Below are positions 31,743 to 39,575 of a stretch of DNA of 55,884 bases, piece after piece (positions within the stretch are counted from its first letter, which is position 1; the number at the start of each line of letters is the position of its first letter). The stretch is taken from positions 1 to 55,884 of the forward strand of contig QIIW01000065.1 in the NCBI GenBank assembly GCA_003231645.1. Direction: 5' to 3'. A program made the position numbers and the translations under genes. The notes under the pieces are model-generated. The model had not been told where the DNA came from and searched no databases. It worked only from the letters and a program-made list of their open reading frames with translations. Source of the DNA: Acidimicrobiia bacterium (lineage in GTDB: Bacteria; Actinomycetota; Acidimicrobiia; Acidimicrobiales; Aldehydirespiratoraceae).

Positions 31743-32912
31743 ATGTCCGGGTCAGACGACAAGCCGCCAACAGCTGACGCGGCCGGGCAGGAGCCGACCC
31801 CCCAACCGCAGGTCCCCCGGCTGGCGATCATCCTCGGGGCCGTGGGTCGAACCCTCATCACCGCCGGAATCGTCGTCTTCCTGTTCGTCGGATACCAGCT
31901 TTGGGGCACCGGGATTCAGGAGAAGAATTCCCAGGACAGCCTGTCCAGCCGGCTCGACGAGCGCTTGGCCATGGCGGCCAGGAACCCAGCGGCGATCAAT
32001 GACTCGGCCGACTCGACGATTGGAACCGACGTCACGACCACCACTGCCCCCGGATTGTCGACCGAACCGTCGACCGCGGCACCTCCGACCACCACCTCGA
32101 CGCTTCCCGGCGGTTACGACCCCGACCTGTTGGCCCTGTTCTTCCCGGAGAACGGCGATGCCCTGGCCCGCCTCGAGATCCCCGCCATCGGACTCGACAA
32201 GGTGACCGTGCGCGGCGTCAACGTCGCCGATCTACGCAAGGGCCCAGGCCACTATCCAAGGACCGCTCTTCCCGGCAACGAGGGCAATACGGGCATCGCC
32301 GGGCATCGCACCACCTACGGCGCCCCCTTCAATCGGATCAACGAACTCATGCCCGGGGACGAGATAGTCCTGACCAGCGTTCAGGGGGGCTTCACGTATC
32401 GGGTACTCGACCCGACCGTCGCCTACGCCGGATATGAGGAGCAGATCGACAGCTTCGGGCCGGGCTACATAGTCGTCAAGCCCAGCGCCACATGGGTGCT
32501 CGGCGATCCGGTCCACCTTCCCACCTGGGCCGAGGAGGCCGCCAAGTCCGCTGCTGTGAGATCACGACGACCGGTCGCCGACCTCGTCGCCTCGGATTTC
32601 GTCACCACGACCGCCGGGGAACTTGTGAACGCAACTCCCTCCACCTCGATCGAATTCGAGACATCCACGCCGGTGGTCCCGGCGACCGCGAACCTCGACC
32701 TCGGCCTCGGTGGCGAACGCGGAGCCATACCCGGGGCGATCCTCTGGATGCTCGGCGCCATGTTCTTTTGGATCGGTTCCGGGTATCTGGGCCGCAGCCG
32801 GACGAAGCTGCTGACCGGCCGCCTCGCCTACCGGTTGGTCGGACTGGTCCCTGCCGTCTTGTTCATGTGGTACGCGTTCGAGATGATCGACCGGGCGCTC
32901 CCTTCCTACTGA
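31743..32912 (+). CDS. Class E sortase-like protein lacking the catalytic Cys/Arg segment
   Basis: A 389-aa membrane protein. TM1 is LITAGIVVFLFVGYQLWGTG, then a Thr-rich linker leads to a sortase beta-barrel starting at LARLEIPAIGLDKVTVRGV. The catalytic His lies in GNTGIAGHRTTYGAPFNRINEL. The barrel reaches YIVVKPSATWVLGDP and then jumps to VHLPTWAEEAAKSA. The usual next strand with LTLTTCHP and a downstream Arg (SARQRL-type) is absent, and the catalytic region contains no Cys. The normal family C-terminus (LGLGGERGAIPGAILWML and two TM helices) follows in frame. It is probably inactive through an in-frame deletion, or a non-catalytic paralog. Confidence 0.75.
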   Translation: MSGSDDKPPTADAAGQEPTPQPQVPRLAIILGAVGRTLITAGIVVFLFVGYQLWGTGIQEKNSQDSLSSRLDERLAMAARNPAAINDSADSTIGTDVTTTTAPGLSTEPSTAAPPTTTSTLPGGYDPDLLALFFPENGDALARLEIPAIGLDKVTVRGVNVADLRKGPGHYPRTALPGNEGNTGIAGHRTTYGAPFNRINELMPGDEIVLTSVQGGFTYRVLDPTVAYAGYEEQIDSFGPGYIVVKPSATWVLGDPVHLPTWAEEAAKSAAVRSRRPVADLVASDFVTTTAGELVNATPSTSIEFETSTPVVPATANLDLGLGGERGAIPGAILWMLGAMFFWIGSGYLGRSRTKLLTGRLAYRLVGLVPAVLFMWYAFEMIDRALPSY

Positions 32913-32955
32913 CCGCCCCCACCCCACAGCGGCTTCGGCCTAGCCTCGTGGGATC

Positions 32956-33660
32956 GTGACCACGACCCCCGACGACCGTTCAGCCGGCATGGCCGCCGAC
33001 CTTCGAACGCGTCCGGGCCTCACCTCTATCGCCCTCATGGCGGTCATCGTCCTGGTCGCCGGCGCCTGCTCCGGCAGCTCGACCACGGCGGCCGGATCGA
33101 CGTCCGACCCGGCGGCGGCCGCCGCACTCGCACTCGACTCGTCAGGCTCCACCAAGGCGGCGGTCGATTCCCCGACGACCGCGTCGACCACACCCACCGC
33201 GAGCACCGTGGTGGCCCACGCCGCCGAAGAGCCGACCCAGCCACTCGATCCGACTGCCATCGCGGGGGCGATCGTCAACCAGTACACCTTGGTCGTCGGC
33301 GACTGCTTCGATCAGATCCGTGACCTTCGCAACGGCCTGCCCGTCGTGGTCACCACCAAGCTCGCCTGCGGTGCCCCCCATGAATTCGAGGTCTACGACC
33401 GCCTCACGTTCCCGGCCGGATTTCCTGCCCTCTACCCCGGTGACAAGGTGATGCGCGACTTCGCTCTCCAGTCCTGTTACCGAACGTTCGAATCGTGGGT
33501 CGGCGCGAAATACGAGACCTCGATTCTCGACATCGAGGTTCTCACTCCCACCCAGACCAACTTCGAGGATCCCGTCGCCAGATACCGGGGAATCCATTGT
33601 TTCGTGCACCGCAGCGATGGTCAACTCCTCACGACCACGACACGCGGCTCCGGACTCTGA
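32956..33660 (+). CDS. Septum-formation-domain lipoprotein
   Basis: A 234-aa lipoprotein. The signal peptide LTSIALMAVIVLVAGAC has a lipobox Cys, followed by a long Ala/Ser/Thr linker (to about residue 95). The C-terminal domain resembles the actinobacterial 'septum formation' domain (PF13845): VVGDCFDQI, VTTKLACGAPHEFEVYDRL, LQSCYRTFESWVG and YRGIHCFVHRSDG. Four cysteines probably form two disulfides. Its role in division is inferred only from the domain name. GTG 32956 was chosen; TAGCCT at 32941-32946 may be the -10 box. Confidence 0.85.
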   Translation: MTTTPDDRSAGMAADLRTRPGLTSIALMAVIVLVAGACSGSSTTAAGSTSDPAAAAALALDSSGSTKAAVDSPTTASTTPTASTVVAHAAEEPTQPLDPTAIAGAIVNQYTLVVGDCFDQIRDLRNGLPVVVTTKLACGAPHEFEVYDRLTFPAGFPALYPGDKVMRDFALQSCYRTFESWVGAKYETSILDIEVLTPTQTNFEDPVARYRGIHCFVHRSDGQLLTTTTRGSGL

Positions 33661-33752
33661 GCTCGTCACCCACCTCGGTGTCCACCGTCGTCGATCGACC
33701 GATTACTACTGTTTCGTCAGGTCGGTAGCGAAAAGAGAACGGAGGCGACCAC

Positions 33753-34535
33753 ATGGCATTCCTACCTTTCGTGGTCGCGGTACTCGCCGGCCTGGCCATC
33801 GGTTTGCTGCGTGGCGGACGGATGTCGGCGTTGCAACGGGTCCGAATCCACGCGCCCATCTTCGTGATCGTCGCCATCGGCAGCGGCATCGCTCTGGACT
33901 ACTACTCGGTTCCGTTCGCCTCGTTGATCGCGGTGGTCGGAATTGCGGCCGGGGTGGGCCTCTCGCTTCGCAACATCCATCTGGCGGGTATGGGCGTGGT
34001 GAGCATCGGCATCATCGCCAACCTGCTCCCCGTCGTGTTCAACGGTGCCGTTCCGGTTCGCGCCGACGCCCTGGTCGAGGCCAAGGTCGTCCAACCCTCG
34101 GAACTACCCCGGGTGTCCCTCTCCGGATCGAGAGAACTCGCCGACGACTCGACCGTGCTGGCCGTACTCGGCGACACGATTCCGGTCACCCGTACCAGGC
34201 AGGTCGTGTCCTACGGCGATCTGATCCTGCTGGTCGGACTGGCCGACGTGATAGCCAACGCCATGCGTCGCCGCCGGCGGCGACGCCCGGTGGTCATGAA
34301 CGGTGGGTTCGGATGGATCGCCCCCGGCCTCGACTCCGGTCACGACGAAGCCATGACCACCGCCAACCCGGACCACGACTGGGGCACCGCGCCGAGTGCC
34401 CGGCCGGAGTCGCCGTTCCAATACTCGGCGAGGCCCGATACCGCCGCCCCCTTCACCATCGATCCGGCCACCTCGTCGGCGATACGCGATTCGTCGTCCG
34501 AGCCGGTCCTCGACAGCGCCACCCAGAACAGGTAG
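33753..34535 (+). CDS. DUF5317 family membrane protein
   Basis: A 260-aa protein whose first 175 residues match the DUF5317 pattern: LPFVVAVLAGLAIGLLRGG, three hydrophobic helices (FVIVAIGSGIALDYYSV; LIAVVGIAAGVGLSL; MGVVSIGIIANLLPVVFNGAVPV) and the C-terminal helix YGDLILLVGLADVIANAMRRR. GGAGG lies 7 nt before ATG 33753. The last 65 or so residues (from about DSGHDEAMTT) are antisense to the convergent hydrolase gene, overlapping it by 196 bp. They have no family support, so this tail may be an accidental extension after loss of a stop codon. The role is unknown. Confidence 0.8.
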   Translation: MAFLPFVVAVLAGLAIGLLRGGRMSALQRVRIHAPIFVIVAIGSGIALDYYSVPFASLIAVVGIAAGVGLSLRNIHLAGMGVVSIGIIANLLPVVFNGAVPVRADALVEAKVVQPSELPRVSLSGSRELADDSTVLAVLGDTIPVTRTRQVVSYGDLILLVGLADVIANAMRRRRRRRPVVMNGGFGWIAPGLDSGHDEAMTTANPDHDWGTAPSARPESPFQYSARPDTAAPFTIDPATSSAIRDSSSEPVLDSATQNR

Positions 34536-35530
34536 GCGAGATGGGGCCACACCGGTCCCCTCCAGTAGGTATCGGGTGAGAACGTCGGCTCCCCACGGTG
34601 AACACCAAGCGGCCCGTACCGCGATCCGTGGGCCGATCGGTCGACCAGCGACCGTGCCGCTTCGATCCGGTGTTGCGGGTCACGGCTCACCAGGAGCGCC
34701 AACAACGACTCGGCCGTGCGTGCCCGCCCGGAGCCCGCCTCACCGACGCCACCGTCGACCCATGTCAAGCGACCGCAGTCCCATCGAGAGTCGATGACGT
34801 CGACGAGTTCAGCGCCGGCCACAGCCAGTTCATCGCACCCCAACTCGACCAACTCGAGGGCGTTCCACGCCACCAGCGCGTTGAATCCGATCGGGGCCAC
34901 GCCCAACGCCGGGTTGTGAATCGGCTCACCCGACGGGCCGCGTTCGATGGTGCGCAGGAGGTCCATCTTGTGCGAACGCCAGCGGCCGGGGTCGAAACCG
35001 TCACCCGGGCACAAATCGTCCCAGCGCGGCGAGTCATCGCAACCGGTCTCCCAGGGATGCACCACGGTGATCAGGCCGTCGGTCGTGCGCCGCCGATCCT
35101 CCAGGAGAAACCGCAGTCCGAGCACCGCACGGTCGACCAGGCGGTCCGAGACGTCCAGCCCGCGTCGTGTCAGCTCGGCCAGCGTGTGCCCGTACATCGG
35201 CGGCTGGGTGATCGACGACGACCCACTGCGACCCCAGATCTCCACGGCTCGGCCGGGGTCGAGTCGATAGCCCATATGGGGCACAAAACCGGACTGGTCC
35301 TGAAGCGCCAGGACGGACTCGATTTCTGCCAGCGCCCTCACCGGCGATCCGAGCTCGGCCCAGACGATCGAATGGAAGCAACTGTCCCAGAGCCACAGCC
35401 ACGGATAGACATCGGTGTTGGGGGCGGTGTATCCCAGGTCGACCCAGGCCGCATCGAGAGCGTTGCCGGTCAGACGGCGAAGCTCCCCCGGAGTGTGATC
35501 GTCGTCTGCATCCGGCATCGTGTCGTGCAT
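34340..35530 (-). CDS. Glycoside hydrolase, (alpha/alpha)6 barrel, MGH/GH63-like
   Basis: A 396-aa (from ATG 35530) or 392-aa (from ATG 35518) cytoplasmic hydrolase. Motifs resemble mannosyl-/glucosylglycerate hydrolase and GH63-type proteins: YPWLWLWDSCFHSIVWAELG with the WDS acid region, FVPHMGYRLDPGRAVEIWGR, PIGFNALVAWNALELVELG, the TYWRGPVWPHLAYLFW signature with RGPVWP, and AEYWNGDSGRALGAVPQSWSG near the C-terminus. It probably cleaves an alpha-glycosidic compatible solute or an oligosaccharide end. It is divergent from a GT4 glycosyltransferase with overlapping or nearly overlapping starts, so the pair may build and degrade the same sugar compound. Confidence 0.8.
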   Translation of the reverse strand: MHDTMPDADDDHTPGELRRLTGNALDAAWVDLGYTAPNTDVYPWLWLWDSCFHSIVWAELGSPVRALAEIESVLALQDQSGFVPHMGYRLDPGRAVEIWGRSGSSSITQPPMYGHTLAELTRRGLDVSDRLVDRAVLGLRFLLEDRRRTTDGLITVVHPWETGCDDSPRWDDLCPGDGFDPGRWRSHKMDLLRTIERGPSGEPIHNPALGVAPIGFNALVAWNALELVELGCDELAVAGAELVDVIDSRWDCGRLTWVDGGVGEAGSGRARTAESLLALLVSRDPQHRIEAARSLVDRSAHGSRYGPLGVHRGEPTFSPDTYWRGPVWPHLAYLFWVALSRTGSDDESRIADEVAGSMVKGAAVSGLAEYWNGDSGRALGAVPQSWSGLAVVMASS

Positions 35531-36581
35531 GCCAACGTGTGCCCTGGTCTCGTTTCGGCTCGGTTTGACCGATGGTGTCTCGGTGGTGGCCCACAACTGG
35601 CAGCGGGCCATGACCAACATCGGCTTCGATGTTGTCACCGTCGCCGGCGAGGGGCCGGTCGACCGGACCGTATCCGGATTGGCGATGGGAGCAACGGGCG
35701 AGAACCTCTCGACACTGACCGCCCAGCTCGCCGCGGCGTTGGCCGACATCGACCTGGTGGTGGTCGAGAATCTCTGTTCGATTCCTCTGAACCTCACGGC
35801 GTCCCGAGCCACCGCATCGGTGCTGGCCGGCCGGCCGGCAGTTCTCCACCACCACGATCCACCGTGGCAGCGCGCCAGGTTCGCCCACCTGACCGAGTTG
35901 CCACCTCGCGACCGGGCGTGGCGGCACGTCACGATCAACCACCTAACCGTCGCCGAGATGGCCGACCGCGGTTTCACGGCCACCTGCATCTACAACGGAT
36001 TCCCCACCTCCAGCGGCCCCGGCGACCGAGCCGGTATCCGTGGGTCCCTCGACGTCGGAGCCGACGAGTTGCTGCTGGCCCATCCGGTGAGGGCGATCCC
36101 GAGAAAGGACATCCCGGCGGCCGTGCGCCTCGCCGAGCAGACCGGCGCGATCTACTGGCTGTGGGGCGATGCCGAAGACGGCTACGACGTGCAACTCGAG
36201 CAGATCCTCGCCGATACGACCTGCCGAGTCGTCAGGGGGGCCCCGGCCGCCCACGCTGTCGACCTCTACCGAGCGGCGGACGCCGTGATCTTCCCGTCGC
36301 GGTGGGAGGGCTTCGGCAACCCACCGATCGAGGCTGCCATCCACCGTGTCCCGGCCGCGGTCGGACGTTACCCGGTGGCCGACGAACTGCTGGGGCTCGG
36401 GTTCCGATGGCTGCCCACCGACGACTCGGGGCCGCTGCGCGAGGTGCTGGAAAGCCCCCACTCCCATCAGCTCGAGATGTTACTCGACCACAACCGAAGG
36501 GTGGCGGTCGAACACCTGTCCCTCGAATCGATGGAGCAAGCCATACGCTCACTGCTCGATGAGGCGGGCTGGCTGCCCTGA
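35529..36581 (+). CDS. GT4-like glycosyltransferase
   Basis: A 350-aa GT-B glycosyltransferase. The N-terminal nucleotide-free domain shows VSFRLGLTDGVSVVAHNWQRAM and VVVENLCSIPLN; AVLHHHDPPWQRAR and VTINHLTVAEM are in the linker. The C-terminal nucleotide-sugar domain has HPVRAIPRKDIPAAVRLAE (Arg/Lys phosphate contacts) and the E-x7-E block FPSRWEGFGNPPIEAAIHR. ATG 35529 shares CATG with the start of the divergent hydrolase; GTG 35520 is an in-frame alternative. Acceptor and donor are unknown. Confidence 0.85.
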   Translation: MPTCALVSFRLGLTDGVSVVAHNWQRAMTNIGFDVVTVAGEGPVDRTVSGLAMGATGENLSTLTAQLAAALADIDLVVVENLCSIPLNLTASRATASVLAGRPAVLHHHDPPWQRARFAHLTELPPRDRAWRHVTINHLTVAEMADRGFTATCIYNGFPTSSGPGDRAGIRGSLDVGADELLLAHPVRAIPRKDIPAAVRLAEQTGAIYWLWGDAEDGYDVQLEQILADTTCRVVRGAPAAHAVDLYRAADAVIFPSRWEGFGNPPIEAAIHRVPAAVGRYPVADELLGLGFRWLPTDDSGPLREVLESPHSHQLEMLLDHNRRVAVEHLSLESMEQAIRSLLDEAGWLP

Positions 36582-36631
36582 CCCGATCCCGCCGCCATGA
36601 TCCCGACTCCCGACAGAACCGCGAGACCATC

Positions 36632-36814
36632 TTGAACCCCACAGATCCGGTGCTGATCAAGCGAGCCCGGGCTTCCCGATTCGCCGACCTCGGCCGGCGA
36701 ATCGGCTACACGTTGTTCGGTGTGGCGATGCTCGGATTCATCTACGGATTCGCCACCAATTTCAGTGAAGCGGCCACCAAGGACGACATCGAACACGGCC
36801 GGGACATCGGCTGA
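36632..36814 (+). CDS. Small single-span membrane protein
   Basis: A 60-aa protein from TTG 36632. A basic N-terminus (LIKRARASRFADLGRRIG) is followed by one TM helix YTLFGVAMLGFIYGFATNF, then an acidic C-terminus (KDDIEHGRDIG). Positive-inside topology predicts a cytoplasmic N-terminus. The reading frame and composition look genuine, and it sits 29 nt before a TetR regulator. GTG 36650 is an alternative start. No function can be assigned. Confidence 0.6.
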   Translation: MNPTDPVLIKRARASRFADLGRRIGYTLFGVAMLGFIYGFATNFSEAATKDDIEHGRDIG

Positions 36815-36831
36815 ACCCTCTACCCGATCGG

Positions 36832-36837
36832 TATGGT
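36832..36837 (+). promoter_or_regulatory. Putative -10 box (TATGGT), leaderless
   Basis: TATGGT lies exactly 6 nt before GTG 36844 of the TetR gene. It fits TANNNT with the spacing expected if the mRNA begins at the GTG. Confidence 0.55.
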
Positions 36838-36843
36838 TGCCGC

Positions 36844-37428
36844 GTGGCCCCACGTCTTCCAGCCGCAGAACGACGTTCCCAACTCGTCGACGCTGCGATG
36901 ACGATCTTCGCCGCCGAGGGCTATCAGAAGACGACCATGGACGCGGTGGCGGCCGGCGCCGGCGTCACCAAGCCGGTCCTCTACCAACACTTCCCGTCAA
37001 AACGGGAACTCTTCCTGGAGTTGCTGCGCGTCGTCGGGCGCCATCTCACCAACATGGTCGACTCGGCCGTCGCCGATGCCACCTATCCCCGCGCCCAGGT
37101 CGAGCAGGGGTTTCGGGCCTACTTCGAATTCGTCGGCTCTCACACCGACGAATTCCGACTCTTGTTCGGCGACGGCATTCGGATCGACGTTGAATTCGCC
37201 GCCGAGGTCAAGGCGGTGGAGGGCAACATCGCGGCGTTCGTGGCGGAACTCATCACCAGCGAGGGAATCAGCCGCGAGGATCGGCTCGTGCTGGGTCACG
37301 GCATCGTCGGCATGGCCGAACGCACCGGCCACCACTGGATCGACGGCGGCCGCAATGGCAGCGCGCAGGCTCTCGCCGAGCGGGTGGCCGACCTGGCATG
37401 GTCGGGCCTGCGGGGGCGACCGAGCTGA
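36844..37428 (+). CDS. TetR/AcrR family regulator
   Basis: A 194-aa TetR repressor. The HTH spans residues 8-55: RRSQLVDAAMTIFAAEGYQKTTMDAVAAGAGVTKPVLYQHFPSKRELF, with the recognition helix VTKPVLYQHF. The remaining ligand-binding domain begins LELLRVVGRHLTNMV and is of the fatty-acid/xenobiotic regulator type by general look only. The LYQHF-SK pattern and downstream VGMAERTGHHWIDGGR are typical of actinobacterial TetRs in lipid genes. Possible targets are the adjacent acyl-CoA thioesterase/NUDIX genes or itself; that is inference. Confidence 0.9.
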   Translation: MAPRLPAAERRSQLVDAAMTIFAAEGYQKTTMDAVAAGAGVTKPVLYQHFPSKRELFLELLRVVGRHLTNMVDSAVADATYPRAQVEQGFRAYFEFVGSHTDEFRLLFGDGIRIDVEFAAEVKAVEGNIAAFVAELITSEGISREDRLVLGHGIVGMAERTGHHWIDGGRNGSAQALAERVADLAWSGLRGRPS

Positions 37429-37437
37429 GCGAAACGG

Positions 37438-37965
37438 TCATCCGGCTCGATTCGCCGCGGCCCTGCCGCCGAGATGCGGGGGCGGACTGATGTCGATCGG
37501 TTCGTCGGGGAATTCGCCGGCGACGATGGCCGGCAGAAACTCGCGGAGTCTGACCGGCACAGTCGGAGCGGGGTTGGCCGCCAACTCCTCGACCGTCCAC
37601 CATCTCGCGCCCAGAAAGGCCGCTGCTTCGAGCGCCTCGAGTCCCTGCGGGTCGTAGCTGCCACCATCGCAGAACGCGACATGGATCCGATCGTCGGATT
37701 CGAAATGGTAGCCGGCGAACGTGTACCGGGTCTGCTGAACCCACACGCACGGTCCCATCTCGACGCCTCTCAATCCGGTCTCCTCATGGAGTTCCCGGAG
37801 GGCGGCCTGTCCCGAATCCTCCCCCCAGCCCATGCCCCCGCCCGGGATCTCGAGCCACGGCTCCTTCCCCGGGTCGATCGGGTCTTCGGCCTCGATCAGA
37901 AAGATCCGGCGATCGGTGTCGAGCACGACACAACGTGCGGCCGGGCGCCGCAGGCTGAAGGTCAT
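37438..37965 (-). CDS. NUDIX hydrolase
   Basis: A 175-aa pyrophosphohydrolase. The NUDIX box is present as GGGMGWGEDSGQAALRELHE followed by ETGL, matching G-x5-E-x7-R-E-U-x-E-E-x-G-U with the metal-binding REXXEE glutamates. N-terminal RPAARCVVLDTDRRIFLIEAEDP is the usual first strand pair. The substrate is unknown; the sequence after the box (VWVQQTRYTFAGYHFESDDRIHVAF) is common in actinobacterial members. It overlaps the thioesterase gene by ATGA, so co-translation is likely. Confidence 0.92.
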   Translation of the reverse strand: MTFSLRRPAARCVVLDTDRRIFLIEAEDPIDPGKEPWLEIPGGGMGWGEDSGQAALRELHEETGLRGVEMGPCVWVQQTRYTFAGYHFESDDRIHVAFCDGGSYDPQGLEALEAAAFLGARWWTVEELAANPAPTVPVRLREFLPAIVAGEFPDEPIDISPPPHLGGRAAANRAG

Positions 37966-38774
37966 CGGCGAGCCTCCCGGAGCAGGACCTCTTGCACCAT
38001 GGTGGCCACGTGGACTCCGCCGCGTGTCCAGATCTCACCGAGGGCAAGTCCGCGGGCGCCGTAGACGCCGACCGACCGCATGTCGTGGAGCACCCATTCG
38101 TCGGCCGGCGCGTCGCGATGGAACCAGACCGAGTGATCGAGGCTGGCACCCATGTAGGGGTAATCAACCGTGCTCTCACCGTTGAAACCCGGACGGCCGA
38201 CCGGGTGGGTCAACTCGACGGCTTCGGTCGGGATGTCGTCACTCGCGTAGGCGTGGGCGAGGATGTGCATCAGCGAATCGTCGCCGATCGGGCCCTTCAC
38301 CCTCAGCCAGGTGCGAGCCCGCCGGAGATCGCTCTCAACCGGTCGTCGTTGGATGAGGCCACCCCAGTCGTTGTTGGGCAGGTCCTCGGGCGGCGTGACA
38401 CCATCGGGCATGGATATTGCGGTCTCGTCGGCCGCTTCCTCGGGCGCCTGGAACGATGCCGACAGATTGAGGATCGCCCCGCCGGACTGGCGGGCCACCA
38501 CCCGCCGGGTGATGAACGACCGACCGTCGCGAATGCGGTCGACCTCGAAACGAATCGGTTCCTTCGAATCGCCACCACGGATGAAGTAGGCGTGCATCGA
38601 ATGCGGTCGGAAACGAGGGTCGACGGTCTGGGCCGCCGCCCACAATCCCTGGGCCGCGACCTGCCCGCCGTAGACCCGACCCCAGGGATACTCGGCGCTC
38701 TCGCCCACCCACGTGTCGGGGCCGTGAGACGCCATGTCGAACATGTCGGCGAAGGAAACGAATTCGACTGCCAC
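37962..38774 (-). CDS. Acyl-CoA thioesterase II (TesB-like)
   Basis: A 270-aa double-hotdog thioesterase that hydrolyses acyl-CoA to the free acid and CoA. The N-terminal hotdog has GRVYGGQVAAQGLWAAAQTVD, HSMHAYFIRGGDSKEPIRFEVDRIRDGRSFITRRV (FxRxGD-type TesB signature) and GGAILNLSASFQAPEEA. The C-terminal hotdog has the catalytic Asp region MGASLDHSVWFHRDAPADEWVLHD and ALGEIWTRGGVHVATMVQEVLLR. The TesB Asp/Thr/Gln triad is consistent with D in SLDHS. GTG 38774 fits; TATCGT 8 nt upstream on this strand may be the -10 box. It is divergent from the VOC protein. Confidence 0.92.
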   Translation of the reverse strand: MAVEFVSFADMFDMASHGPDTWVGESAEYPWGRVYGGQVAAQGLWAAAQTVDPRFRPHSMHAYFIRGGDSKEPIRFEVDRIRDGRSFITRRVVARQSGGAILNLSASFQAPEEAADETAISMPDGVTPPEDLPNNDWGGLIQRRPVESDLRRARTWLRVKGPIGDDSLMHILAHAYASDDIPTEAVELTHPVGRPGFNGESTVDYPYMGASLDHSVWFHRDAPADEWVLHDMRSVGVYGARGLALGEIWTRGGVHVATMVQEVLLREARR

Positions 38775-38888
38775 GGCGCGTGACGATAGCCACCGGCGAC
38801 CCCGTCGCCACAGCGTCCCCACCCCTCCCCACCCGTTCCGGGGCGCCGCGGCTCGCGGTCGGGGCGCACGGCGTGAGACCATTCCCGT

Positions 38889-39575
38889 ATGAGTGACAAG
38901 GCCCGGCATCAACTTCTCCGCCTCGACATCGGTGACGACCCCGGCGCCTGGACCGAGGCGGGGTTCAGCGTCGTCGACGGCGAAACACGGGTCGGGTCGA
39001 CCACCATCCGACTGGACGGCACCGACCGGGGCCGCGGCATTCTCAGTGTGGCCATCGACGGGGTCACCGAGACGATCGACGGCCTCACGTTCTCACCGCC
39101 GATACCCCGGTTCAATCCCAGGATCACACCGCTCCACGCCAACCTCGTTGCTGCCATCGACCACGTCGTCGCCATGTCACCCGACATGGACCGCACCGTC
39201 GAGGCGCTCACTGCGGCCGGGCTCGGCCTCCGACGGACCAGATTGTTCGAGGGCGGAGGCGCCACCAACCGGCAGGCGTTCTTCTGGTTCGGCGACGTGA
39301 TACTCGAACTGGCCGGGGCCGACGCAACACACGGTCCGGGCCCGGCACAATGGTGGGGGCTCGCGTTCACGTGCCCCGACCTGGACGAATCCCACAGCAG
39401 TCTGTGTGGCCTGCTCGACGAGCCGAAGGATGCCGTCCAACCGGGACGTCGTATCGCGGGTCTCCATACTCATGATGTCGACATTTCCGTACCGATCGTG
39501 TTCATGTCGCCGCATCCGTCGTCGGGCCGTCCGACCACCGACGACGAACGCCCCGCCGGCGGTCACCTCCCATGA
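38889..39575 (+). CDS. VOC/glyoxalase superfamily protein
   Basis: A 228-aa protein with a C-terminal vicinal oxygen chelate module: AAIDHVVAMSPDMDRTVEALTAAGLGLRRTR, then QAFFWFGDVILELAG, and WGLAFTCPDLDES. His and Glu from these strands would bind a metal. The first 70 residues (a beta-rich TTIRLDGTDRGRGILSVAIDG segment) are an unusual addition or a degenerate first module. The substrate is unknown. It overlaps the downstream nuclease-fold gene by ATGA. Confidence 0.82.
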   Translation: MSDKARHQLLRLDIGDDPGAWTEAGFSVVDGETRVGSTTIRLDGTDRGRGILSVAIDGVTETIDGLTFSPPIPRFNPRITPLHANLVAAIDHVVAMSPDMDRTVEALTAAGLGLRRTRLFEGGGATNRQAFFWFGDVILELAGADATHGPGPAQWWGLAFTCPDLDESHSSLCGLLDEPKDAVQPGRRIAGLHTHDVDISVPIVFMSPHPSSGRPTTDDERPAGGHLP

